In this document: positions 9,017-18,649 of the stretch, piece after piece
Layout: the number at the start of each line of letters is the position of its first letter
Position numbering within the stretch: the stretch's first letter is position 1
Notes under the pieces: generated by a model
What the model saw: the letters and a program-made list of their open reading frames with translations, nothing else
Databases searched by the model: none
What the model was told of the DNA's origin: nothing
From: Rebecca billardiae RCC1528
Lineage: Eukaryota; Haptophyta
Assembly (NCBI GenBank): GCA_965240325.2
Contig: OZ251227.1
Span: 3,224,001-3,288,000 of the forward strand
Direction of reading: 5' to 3'
DNA: 64,000 nucleotides
Program-made: the position numbers and the translations under genes

Positions 9017-10720
9017 TCACCGTCTCTCTCGAGGCTGCCGACGCAGGGCCCGGCCGCGCGCCGCGCCGCCCGGCGCCTCCGAGCGCGACGGCGGCGGCGG
9101 CGTGCAGCCTGCCGGCAGTGTGCGCGCAGCGCACGCTCGCGCGAATGCGGGCTGCGCCTCGGCGTCGCGGCCGACGTCGGCGTGCACCGCGCGCACGGCG
9201 GCGCGCAGCGCGCCGAGCAGCCGCGCCGCCGTCGCCTCCGCCGAGTAGGCCCGTGCAGCCTGGAGCCCGCGCGCGGCGAGCGCGGCGCGCGCGGCCGGCC
9301 GCGCCTGCAGCGCGCCGAGCGCTTCTCCAAATTCGTCCGCGGTGCGCACGGCGGGCAGCGCGCGGCCGTGCGCCTCGAGCGAGGCGTTGGGCGCGCGCCA
9401 CGGCAGCGTGTAGTTGTGCTCGCGCGACACCTCCACGTAGCTGCTGTACGGGTAGAAGAGCGCGGGCACGCCGTGCGACCACCACCACAGCAGGCGCGTC
9501 GGCGGCCGGTGCGTGAGCGTCTTCGCCCGGCGGTTGGGCGGCCACAGCAGGGCGAGCTGGATGCCGTCGAGCCAGCCTACGTCGTGGAACTTCGCCTGCG
9601 CGCTGAAGTTGAAGAGCGGCTCGTCCGCGAGCGCCCACGCCTCCGCGCCCGCCACAGCAGCACGCACGGCCGCCGTCGCCTCCGCCGCCGCGCGACTCTG
9701 ACTCTGGAGCCACACGCTCGGCGTCGGCGCGGCGCGCGCGCCGTCGCACTTGTGGTCGAGCACTCGCGCGGAGGCGCCTTCCGCGCGCGGCCGCTCGTGC
9801 ACGTATCGCAGCAGGGCGCCGTGCGCGCAGCACGCGTGCGCGAGCGCGCGCAGCTCGGCATCGGGCAGCGCGTTCTTCGACTGCCCCACGAGCAGCCCGA
9901 CCACGCGCACGCGCGCGCGCGCGCTCTGCGCGGGCGCGCGCACGCGCCACGCGCGCGCGTTCGTGTGCTGATGGGGAACGACTGCGACTGGCGCGGCGTG
10001 CCCGTCGCGCGCGACGCGCGCGCGCCAGAGCGTGGCGTAGGCCGGCTTGGGCGGCGGGCGCGCGAAGAGGCCCGCGCTCGCGCGCGTCTGCAGCAGCAGC
10101 GCCGCCCTCGGCGCGTACGAATTGTCCGGGAAACTTCCGAACGTTCTGAGAAGGCCCTCGAGGAGATCCACGTTGTCGACGGCGTCCAGAGCGTAGGTGA
10201 CGCATCGAGCCCAGAGGAGGCGGAGGAGCGGGCGGTCGAGCGGGATCTTGACGGAGAGCACGGCGTGCGGGAGCGTGGCCTCCGGCGCGGAGCGCAGCGC
10301 CGCCGCCCAGCGCTCCGCCGCCTCGGCGCGCCCGGCGGCGGTGCCGTTGCCGACGAGGTCGACGACAGTCACGTCGAAGGCGCAGCCGGTGCGGCGCGCG
10401 AGCGCCGCGCGGCGCTGCCGCATGGTCGCGGCGAGCATGCGCGCGCGGAGCGCCTCGGAGGGCAGGCCGGTGAGTAGCGCGAAGGCGATGCGCAACGGCG
10501 GCAGCGCCGCCGAGGCCCGTGGGCGCGGAGGCGCCGGCGAGGGCGACGCGCGCGCGGACGGGGGCGACGGCGGTGCGAGCGGCGGTCCTGGCAGCGGCAG
10601 CGCGGGTGCGCGCGCGGTGCGCACGTGCGCGACGCGGCTCGCGCGGCCGAGGAGCGCGCCCACGCCGAAGGCGGCGGCGGCCGCCGCGAGCGTGAGCCCG
10701 ACGCAGTGCAAGGGCCGCAT
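9017..10720 (-). CDS. Putative Golgi type II glycosyltransferase, GT-B-like
   Basis: This is a single-exon frame of 567 residues. The N terminus has an Ala-rich hydrophobic segment at about residues 8-25 after a very short cytoplasmic tail, then a Pro/Ala-rich stem: a type II Golgi anchor layout. The C-terminal third has KFHDVGWLDGIQLALLWPP followed by TRLLWWWSHGVPALFYPYSS. This resembles the nucleotide-sugar-binding end of GT-B enzymes, where a Lys/Thr-Arg-...-Gly-Val-Pro segment is typical. I cannot assign the CAZy family or donor sugar. Its start codon lies 22 bp from that of the divergent gene at 10743, so one of the two starts may be wrong. Confidence 0.6.
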   Translation of the reverse strand: MRPLHCVGLTLAAAAAAFGVGALLGRASRVAHVRTARAPALPLPGPPLAPPSPPSARASPSPAPPRPRASAALPPLRIAFALLTGLPSEALRARMLAATMRQRRAALARRTGCAFDVTVVDLVGNGTAAGRAEAAERWAAALRSAPEATLPHAVLSVKIPLDRPLLRLLWARCVTYALDAVDNVDLLEGLLRTFGSFPDNSYAPRAALLLQTRASAGLFARPPPKPAYATLWRARVARDGHAAPVAVVPHQHTNARAWRVRAPAQSARARVRVVGLLVGQSKNALPDAELRALAHACCAHGALLRYVHERPRAEGASARVLDHKCDGARAAPTPSVWLQSQSRAAAEATAAVRAAVAGAEAWALADEPLFNFSAQAKFHDVGWLDGIQLALLWPPNRRAKTLTHRPPTRLLWWWSHGVPALFYPYSSYVEVSREHNYTLPWRAPNASLEAHGRALPAVRTADEFGEALGALQARPAARAALAARGLQAARAYSAEATAARLLGALRAAVRAVHADVGRDAEAQPAFARACAARTLPAGCTPPPPSRSEAPGGAARGRALRRQPRERR

Positions 10721-10742
10721 CGATGCTCAATGAGAGTGCTGC

Positions 10743-11780
10743 ATGGCGCCGCGGACGGCGGCCATGCTGATTGCCGCCGTGCGCTTTTGTCAGTTGCAGC
10801 TTCTTCCGCGGATCCCAGCGTGCGCCAGCCCTGCCCAGGCGTGCGCCCCTCGAGCTTGGGGGCGTCCCTCCCACTTGCCGGTGAGGGGCGGCGGGCGCGC
10901 CGTCGGAGCGCACGCCTCCGCCGTACGTGGCACGCAGTGGCGCGCGGCGGGGACCATGACGTCGCTCATGGCCGTGCGCGAGGCGCTCGGCGTCGCCCAG
11001 GACCCGGCGACCGCCGCGGTCGCGGGCGTCGACAACTCGTCCGACGCGGCAGATGTCATCTCGCTCCTCGCGGAGGCGCATCCTTCGGTCGCCAAGCTGG
11101 TGACGGTGGGCGAGCGGAGGACGGTGAACTGCAACGTGTGCAAAACCGACGCGTCCGAGCTGGTGACCACGACGCATATCATCGCCGACGTCGCCGCGCC
11201 CAAGCAGCTCACGCTCATGGGCGCGCTCGGCGCAGTCTGCGACAGCGAAATACACGGCGATGAGTCCAACCCGGTGCACGAGTGCGCGCCGTGCGGCCAG
11301 GCGCAGGCGTCGATGAGGCGGGTGCATCCCGACGCGCCGTGGCCCGAGCGGCTGCTCGTCGTCCTCCGCCGGTACTCGTACGACTTCGCCACGCTCTCCG
11401 TCAAGAAGGCGATGCACCGAGTCGCTTTCCCAACCTACCTCGACCTGCCCGGCCTGTGCAAGACGAGCCACGAGGAGCCGCCGCCCAAGTACGTGCTGCT
11501 CGGCGCGGTGGTGCACACGGGGCCCGAGGCCGCCTCGGGCGCGTACTCCTTCGAGCGCGCGCCCGAGCAGCTCAAGGAGCTCGGCCTCGACGACGCGCAG
11601 GTTCCGCGGGACATCCCATGTCCGGGCTCTGCGACGCCTTACGTCCTTGTTTACGCGCGCGCGCAGCCGAGCGGCGGCGCGCCGGGCGAGAAGACGCAGG
11701 GCGAGGGCGCGGAGGGCTCGGGGGCGGACGCGGGCCCGGGCACGCCCAGAAACCGATCCTGCGGCTGCGAGCTCATGTGA
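10743..11780 (+). CDS. USP-like ubiquitin hydrolase remnant lacking the catalytic triad
   Basis: The protein has 345 residues. Residues 130-184 hold a zinc-ribbon arrangement (C130, C133, C181, C184), as in the USP finger region. LLVVLRRYSYD, VAFPTYLDL and a final PYVLVYAR match conserved USP strands. The Cys box is absent from the N terminus. The catalytic-histidine motif SGHY reads SGAY (265-268), with Ala267 in place of His, and no third-residue motif follows. Activity as a deubiquitinase is therefore unlikely; binding ubiquitin or acting as a scaffold is an inference. The C terminus is CELM, a plausible prenylation (CaaX) signal. In-frame ATGs at 10764 and 10956 are alternative starts. 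Confidence 0.65.
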   Translation: MAPRTAAMLIAAVRFCQLQLLPRIPACASPAQACAPRAWGRPSHLPVRGGGRAVGAHASAVRGTQWRAAGTMTSLMAVREALGVAQDPATAAVAGVDNSSDAADVISLLAEAHPSVAKLVTVGERRTVNCNVCKTDASELVTTTHIIADVAAPKQLTLMGALGAVCDSEIHGDESNPVHECAPCGQAQASMRRVHPDAPWPERLLVVLRRYSYDFATLSVKKAMHRVAFPTYLDLPGLCKTSHEEPPPKYVLLGAVVHTGPEAASGAYSFERAPEQLKELGLDDAQVPRDIPCPGSATPYVLVYARAQPSGGAPGEKTQGEGAEGSGADAGPGTPRNRSCGCELM

Positions 11781-12465
11781 GCCTGCTCGGCCGCTCTCTG
11801 TCGGCCCGGGCCGGCACCGTCACCGGCACCGTCATCGTCATCGTGCCCGGCGCGCACAGCTCGGCGCGAGGCGGCTAGATCTCAGCATCGCGCTGGCGGC
11901 TCGGCTCTGGCGCGGCCGGCGTGGCGGGTCTCGTGGGCACGTGCGGACGGCATCGGCGCGCACGAGCCCGGCAGCGCCCGGCTCCGAGCCGCAGGGATGC
12001 TCTGCCGCCGCCGCGGCACGCGCCGTTTACGAGAGTAAGGAACAAGGTTCTCGGGCTTTGCCTTCGGAGTTTGGTGCAGCGTCCGGGCGTCGCCGAGCTG
12101 CGCTCGCGTATTAGACTATGTGTATACACTGGCGTGCATTCAATATTCTTTATATCAGAGCGCGGCTGGCGTGTCAACGCGGGGCCTGCCCCGGCCGCAC
12201 CCGAGCGGCGAGCGGTCGGCCTGCTGCGGCTGCCGCCTATGATTTGATGAAGTCTGCCTCATCCAGGCACGGCCGCAATAAGCCCGCAATCATCAACACC
12301 CGGGTAAAGAGCTACTACTAGTAGTAGTATTCAAGCAGTATTCATCAGACTTCAAGGCGCCGTGAAACCGACGTTTATTGGGCTCCCAACGTGGATTTTT
12401 AAAGTCTCCTTGCCCAAACCGTCCCAAATTTGGGCGGCAACGATCACCGAACGTTCGAAACGCCC
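11781..12465. other. Intergenic and 5' region of the anoctamin gene
   Basis: No credible frame is present. Bases 12090-12430 are less GC-rich and contain ACTACTAGTAGTAGTA and a short AT-rich run (about 12390-12400) upstream of the anoctamin start; these are possible promoter sequence. Nothing else is recognisable. Confidence 0.4.
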
Positions 12466-13571
12466 ATGGCGGCCAGCCCGGGCTGGGGCGGGGCCGTCTC
12501 TCCGCAGGTGGCGCGGCGGCTGCGCTTCGGGAAGGGGTTCGGCGCGGATGATGAGCCGGTCCCCACGTACGACATGGTGCTCTGCCTCCGCCTCCACGAG
12601 CTCTCGCGCGACGGCGCCGAACCCGACGCCGACGAGGCCGAGCGTTTGCGCGAGCGGCGGCGCGTGTACAGCGCCTGCCGCCGCGCGGGGCTGCAGTTGC
12701 GCGCGCGCGTCTCGTCGGACGGGCGGAGCCTGTTCGTGCTGGTCGGCGCGCCGCCGCCGCTCTTCGAGCGCGTCGCCGAGGCCATCGGCCTGGACAAGCG
12801 TCTCCGACCGGAGTTTGGCGACTCGCTCGCGCCGGCGCGCGCCGCCGCGCCGTATGCCGACTACAGGCGCTCGCGGCGCACGGCGTTCGCCGCGTCGGCG
12901 GACGGGCAGTTCTTCACGTCGCTCGAGCGGCAGCGCATGCTCGCGCGCGTGCTCGAGGCCGACACCTCCGGCCGCACGCGCGTGCGCGGCGCCGGGCTCG
13001 ACCTAGACGGGCTTGTAGAGGCGCGCGTGCTGCGCAGTCACTTCGTGTTGGAAGGGCCGGCGGAGGCGCACGCGCTGCGGCAGGCGTGGGCGTGGCAGCG
13101 GCTGGGCGCGCCGCCGCCACTCGACGACATCCGCGCCTACTTTGGCGAGCAGCTCGGCTTCTACGCCGCGTGGGCGCACGTGTACGGCGTCGCGCTCGCG
13201 GCGCTCGCGTTGCCGGCGGGCGCGGCGCAGGCGGCAGACTGGCTGTTACGCGAGGGCGGCGGGGCGGAGGGCGCGCGGCGCGCGGCGCTCGTGACGGGCG
13301 CGTACAGCGTGCTCGTCGCGCTCTGGTCCGCGCTCTTCATCGAGGCGTGGAAGCGCCGCCGCGCCGAGCTCGCCTTTGCGTGGAACGTGAAGCACGCGTG
13401 GCGCGCGGACGAGGCGACACGCCCGGAATTCCTGAGGGCGCGGCTGCCCGGCGGTCGGGAGCTGCCCACCGCGCCGGGCGTGTACACGAGCCGCGGACTC
13501 GCGCCGCTCGGCGACGAGGAGGACGACGACCCGCGCCGCGCAGGCGCCCGCCGCCGCGCGCGCGACGGCGC

Positions 13572-13602
<31 letters not shown>

Positions 13603-15805
13603 CGTGGCGCGGCCGCGGTGCGTGTTGACCTCGCGACGGCGCCCGCGCCGCGCGCGCTGCCGTTCCTGCCGGTGGGGATCCGGCGGCGCCGGCTGGCGGC
13701 GTCGGCGGTGATCACGCTGAGCGGCGTGGTGGCGCTCGCGGTGGGCACGGTCGCGCTCGCCGCGTTCAAGCTCATCCTCGCCGCGATGCCGGCAACCTCG
13801 CGCACGGTCGGCGGCGTGGGCGGCGTGCCGGCTGTGCCGCTAGGCCTGCTGCTCGGCGCCATTCTGAATGCGCTGTTCGTGCAGGCGATGGGCGCGCTGT
13901 GGGGCTGGGCGGGCGCCGCGCTCACGCGGCGCGAGACCCACCGCACCGACTCGGGCTACGAGGACTCGCTCGCGGCCAAGACCTTCGCCTTCCTCTTCGT
14001 CAACAACTTCGCCTCGCTTTTCTACATCGCGTACGTGCAGGCGGCGAAACTCCATTTGTTCGGGCTCAGTCACCCTCAGCATGGCGGCCCTCTGGTCGAC
14101 GAGTGCCCGGGCGGCGACTGCATGCGCGCGCTGCGCGTGCAGCTCGCCGCGCTCGTCATCACCAAGCAGCTCGCGCGCCACCTCACCGACGCCGCGCGCC
14201 ACTGCCTCGCCGGCTGGCGCCGCAGCCGCGCGTACCGGCTCGCCTCCCGCGCGCGCGGCACCGCCCTGGACCACGCGCTCGGCGAGCAGGCGGCGCGCGC
14301 GCCGTTCGGCGGCACGTTCCACGAGCTCGCGGAGATGGGCGTGCAGCTGGGGCTGGTCACGCTATTCGCGGCAGCGCTGCCCGGCGGCGCGGTGCTCTGC
14401 TGGGCGGGCAACCTCTTCGAGCGCCGCTCCGACGCGGCGCGTCTGCTCTCGGGCGTGCAGCGGCCGCGCGCGCGGCCCGCGGCGGGCATCGGCTCGGTCG
14501 GGGCGATCATGGAGCTGATGGCGGCGGCGGCGGTGATCACGAACTGCCTCACGCTGTACCTCGCGTCGGAGCACACGCGCGAGCTGCTCAGGGGCGCGCT
14601 CGGCGACGACGAGGTGCGCGCACGCGCGTGGGGCGCTCGTGCGAACGCGCGCGGCATGACCTGTGCCCTGCCGCGCTTCTTCCTCCACACCGCCCGCGCC
14701 GCCGCTGCGTGTTTGTTACCCGCCGACCGCGTGGTGCGCCTTTCATCCCTCCCTCCCTCGACCCCACTCACTGTTTCATTGCTGGTGTTTTTATTCTGGT
14801 TTTTTATTTTATTAAAAAAACTTCAAACAGGCGGTGCTCCTGAGCGTCGTGCTGCTCGAGCATCTGATCTTGGGCGCGCGGCTGCTGCTCGCGCTCTGCG
14901 TCCCCGACGAGCCCCGCTGGGTGGAGCGCACGCGCGTGCGCGTGCGCGCGCAGCTCGAGTCGATCGACCCAGCCGCCGCGCGCGGCCGGCCGCGCGCGGC
15001 GCCGCGGCGCACGTGGGTGCGCCCGGCGGCGCGCAACGGCGCGGCGCACCGCTCGCCGCCCCTTGGGCGCGGCGGCGAGACGCCGCGCTGCGCGCGCGAC
15101 GTGCTTGCGCCCGCCTGCGGCCGGAGTGAGGGCGCGGGGGCGCCGGCGCGCGAGGGCGCCAACGGCGCGCGCCCACCAGCGCAGCAGCGCCAGGCAGGCG
15201 CGCGCCAGCGCCGCGCGGCGTGCGGCGCCGAGCACGCGGCCGTGCGCGGCGCGAACGGCGCGGCGCGCCCCACACCCGAGCGCTCGCTTGCCGCCGTCGC
15301 CCCGCGCAACGGCGCGGGCGGCGCCATCGGAGCGAGCGATGACGGCAGCGAGGGCAGCGACACGGACGGAGACGAGTTCGGCTTCCTCCGCTCTCGGCGG
15401 CCCGCCAGCGCGCGCGCGCGGCCGGCGAGGGAGGAGCCCGCGCGCGCCAGCGGGCCGCTGCCCGGAGCGAGCAGTGCCGACGACGACTCGGCCGCTCCGC
15501 AGTCGCGGCCGTCCCGCGGGCGCGGGGGCCGCCCACGCCCGGCGCAGCCACCGCAGCCGCCGCCGCGCCAGACGGCGCCGGCGGCGAGGCGAGCGCCTCC
15601 GCGCGCGGGCGGCGGCGGCCCGTCGCCTGCCTCGGCTGCTCGGTCTCCCCGGCAGGGCCCCGCAGCGGCGGGCCGCAGTGGGCGCCCCGCGCCCGTGGCG
15701 GGCGGCGCGTCGTCACCGTCGGCCGGGAGCGCCGCCGGTGCCAGGTGCTCCTCCCCGGGGCGGCACTCCGGCGGCGCTCCGCCGCAGCGCTGCTATCGGA
15801 TGTAG
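12466..15805 (+). CDS. Anoctamin/TMEM16 family membrane protein
   Basis: Exons are 12466-14613 and 14831-15805; the 217-bp intron (GTGCGC...AACAG, pyrimidine- and A-rich 3' end) is phase 0. The protein has 1040 residues. Signatures in order are DDIRAYFGEQLGFYAAW, an FIEAWKRR helix end, FVNNFASLFYIAYV, and an ELAEMGVQLGLVTLFAAALP helix. NLFERRSDA keeps the acidic pair (E and D four apart) that binds calcium in TM8 of animal TMEM16s. AVITNCLTLYL and the final VVLLEHLILGARLLLALCVPDEP segment follow. Family members are calcium-activated lipid scramblases or anion channels; which applies here is not visible. A Gly/Arg-rich cytosolic insert (about residues 355-395) and a 280-residue low-complexity tail are unusual. 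The start is the ATG in good context CCCATGGC. Confidence 0.88.
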
Positions 15806-16172
15806 CAGCAGGCTATACTGTCCCGCACTGAGTGTGAGTGTCCGCGTCACTCGCGACGGCCGCGAGCCGACTCGCCCGCGCCGCCGCGGCAGTCGCTGAG
15901 TCACTTAGTAGCAGTATAGTCTGATAGATATCGATGACCGCGTAGTTTCGCGGTCCTTTTCCGTAGAACGAACGTAGTTATTCGGGGCCCGCGGTGGCGG
16001 TGCACCTTCCGTCGCAGTCGTCTATTGACAGACCAGTTGCATGCCCGTACAACTAGACTCCAAGTCCAGCGGCGCGCCGCTGCGCCCCGGTGCCGGCGCC
16101 GGGCGCGGGCCCTGTCATCGCAGCCGCCGGCGCCGGCGCCCGGATTGTGTACAGCCTACAGGCGGATGCGAC
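15806..16172. other. 3' flank and intergenic, no gene seen
   Basis: Short frames only. A small inverted repeat (ACCGCG...CGCGGT) lies near 15938-15953. I see nothing else I can name. Confidence 0.4.
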
Positions 16173-16240
16173 GAGGCGTGATCGACGCATGAGCGCGACT
16201 CCACGTGCACGCCAGGCCACGTGGAGCTGACAGCCAGGGA
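16173..16240 (+). repeat. Direct repeat, ~65 bp, copy 1
   Basis: It starts GAGGCGTGATCGACGCATGA and continues through CCACGTGCACGCCAGGCCAC to GACAGCCAG. The same order recurs at 16400-16475, about 227 bp downstream, with a few substitutions and a small insertion. ATCGACGCAT and CACGTG lie within it. Function unknown. Confidence 0.75.
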
Positions 16241-16399
16241 ACACGGTGCGGGGCCGCGGATTCGTTCGGGCCGCTGCTGCTGACCGCGCTGTCTGTCGTC
16301 ACCGCGCGCCGCCGGGCAGCGCCAGGAGTAGGTAGATGATTTGCTGACTGGTCCGAGTAGGGTTCGACCAGCGCCTGCGCGACGGCCGACAGGCGGGCG

Positions 16400-16475
16400 C
16401 GAGGCGTGATCGACGCATGAGCGCAACTCTATCCACGTGCACGCCAGGCCACGCGGAGCAGACAGCCAGAGGGAG
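16400..16475 (+). repeat. Direct repeat, ~65 bp, copy 2
   Basis: Second copy of the block at 16173-16240. It differs by AACTCTATCCACG versus GACTCCACG and by several single bases. Confidence 0.75.
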
Positions 16476-16679
16476 CACTGTGTGTGCCGAGGTGCGAGGG
16501 CACCGGTGATTGTTATTCACTCCGCACGCCGCGGTTGCACTCAGCACTGCACGGGGTCACGGGGTGACACACCTCGGTCAGGCTCGGCACGCGTCGCAGA
16601 GGCACGGCCAGCTCTGGGGACGTCGCGCACCACCGTCGTCCGCGCCGCAGCTCGTCCTCCTAGGTCCGCCCGTCCAGCG

Positions 16680-17676
16680 CTGCAGGCTCCAGCCACAGTC
16701 AGGGACGTCCACTGACCCTATGGGGGGGGTGCATTTAGTCGAACCCCTGGGAGCCAGGAAGCGATGAGGGTACCAATCGAAAGATCTCCGGGGCGGCGGA
16801 CGAAGTAACGTAGTCCTCATCGAAGTAATCGACGTCTTCTCACGCCTCGACGTGTTCGAAGGCGTCGTCACGTCGAACACGGAGGACTCCATCGTGCTGA
16901 ACTTTTTTTTTCAAGTTCCCGGACTCCAACGGTGAGCTGCGGCCATGTCGGGTGTCGCAGCCGCGCCCGGCGCGCGGAGACGTCAGCTGGCCAAGCAGAC
17001 AGAGGACCATCCGATGACGACGGGCTCGCTGACGCGCTCGCGTGGGTGGGACAATGCGCGCGCATCTCCCAACGAGCGCAGGTACACGGTGACCCTGGCT
17101 TGCCCTGGCCATACGGATTGCCGTTGCCCGAAGCACGTCATGGTTGCCGCCACTGGGAGTCGCCGCCGGGCGAGAAGCTGCGCGTCAACTCGAGCGAGCT
17201 GCGCGCTGTCGGCGTCGAGCTGCTCGCGCCCCGGGCCGCGCCGTCAGCTCGCGGAGGCGCGGGCGTGCGCACGAGCTCGCGCTTGGCTGACGGCTCAGCG
17301 AGTTCGCGAGCGCGCCGAGGTGCGGCGGCCGCGGCGGCGGTCAATGCGTCGCTCGATCCAGCACTACGCTACGTCTTGACTAGCGAGGGAGACGCCGAGA
17401 TCAGGGCTTTGTGCGAGGCGTCGCATGGTCGTCGCGAGGCGGCGCACAGCTGACGCTGTCAATCGACGCCGCTGCACGGCTCCGGCCCTCAGGCTCAGCG
17501 CAGCATTTGCGGCAGTCTGTAGTCTGCGCCCATGCAAATCTGGCGAGTTGGGCCCCTATTGAGGCGTATTTGGTCCTTCGATGGGCTGGGGGGAGCCCCC
17601 CCCAGACCCCCCCAAATGGTTAAATGCACCCCTGCTGGACGTCCCGGACAGTGACCAGAGCCTGCAGACAGACTTG
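16680..17676. repeat. Region bounded by ~46-bp imperfect inverted repeats
   Basis: CTGCAGGCTC...GGGACGTCCA...GGGGTGCATTTA near 16680-16738 is found inverted at 17629-17676, with about one mismatch in six and a 13-base gap. A GGGGGG-AGCCCCCC hairpin lies near 17589-17602. Between the arms are overlapping frames at 16932-17453 and 16945-17379 with no known homology. It could be a degraded DNA transposon; no target duplication is visible. Confidence 0.4.
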
Positions 17677-18649
17677 CCGGCGCGGGCCGAGAGTCGTGCC
17701 GGCACGGAACAGATCGATGGATTCGGGTTGGCGCGCCTGCTCTGAAGAAGAGTTCTGGGAGACCCTGGCGGAGAGGCATGACAAGGGGGGCGTGTGGTGA
17801 AGTCGGAGACTCAGAGATCGATCAGTCCGGCATCAGTCAGGCGCCGCTGCCCCCGAGCTTGCGAGAGCCCGAACAAAGGGCGGCGGCTGCTGGCTGGCGC
17901 CGGCTCGGACGCGCGGCCCCGGCCGCGCACGGCGCAGGCATCGATCGACAGGGCGGCAGGGGCGCGCGGAGTGACTAGTGAGCGGGGCACGAACACGATG
18001 TCGACGGCCGTCGGGACCCGCCGCAGACGCGCGCTCCAGGCGCCACTGGCCGCGCGCACCTGCCCTCATCGCCCGCCCTTGCAGTTGGAGGCGAGAGTCG
18101 CGCGGCGCCCTCGCCACCTCCGCCCAAACCTGCTGCCTTGCGACGACGGCGAGTTTTGAGCTCGCCAGCTGGTGCGTCGATCAGTGACTATGAAATGGGC
18201 TGGCGACGAATAGCTGCGGGTATTTTTCAATCTCTCGCAGTATTGGAGTTGGTGAGAGTCGTTCTTGCGGCGGCGAGGCCCATATTTATTTACTATGGTC
18301 ACACATGAACGACTGAGTCCACCCGTAATTACTCACCCTGGCACACTTGGGCGTGGGTTTCGTTGATTCCTCTGTTCACTATTCAAGACGGCGGACGCGC
18401 CCTTTTTCGACGAGGATGCACCTGTAAGGGAGTCTCAACATTCGAAACTCGGTCTCCTTCAGCCCTGAAAATCGTCCCCCGTCCCTTTTTTCTTTGATCA
18501 AAGATCTTTTTGAAACGTGGTTCGGGCCCGCTGGTGCGGGCTCCACGCTGCGCGCTCCGCCCTGCACCGCGGGCCATGATATACGGTAGTATAGTATAGT
18601 AGTCGCATCATCATCGTCGTCGTCGGCGCTGCTGCGACGCATGAAGCAG
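17677..18649. other. Intergenic, no gene seen
   Basis: Only short frames. It becomes less GC-rich after 18180. It includes the 3' flank of the GT8 gene that ends at 18650. A (TCATCATCG)-like trinucleotide run lies at 18607-18625. Confidence 0.4.

Noticed and set aside
8994-11516. 840-codon minus-strand frame covering two genes
   Set aside because: It shadows the glycosyltransferase and the plus-strand USP-like gene and has no conserved motif of its own.
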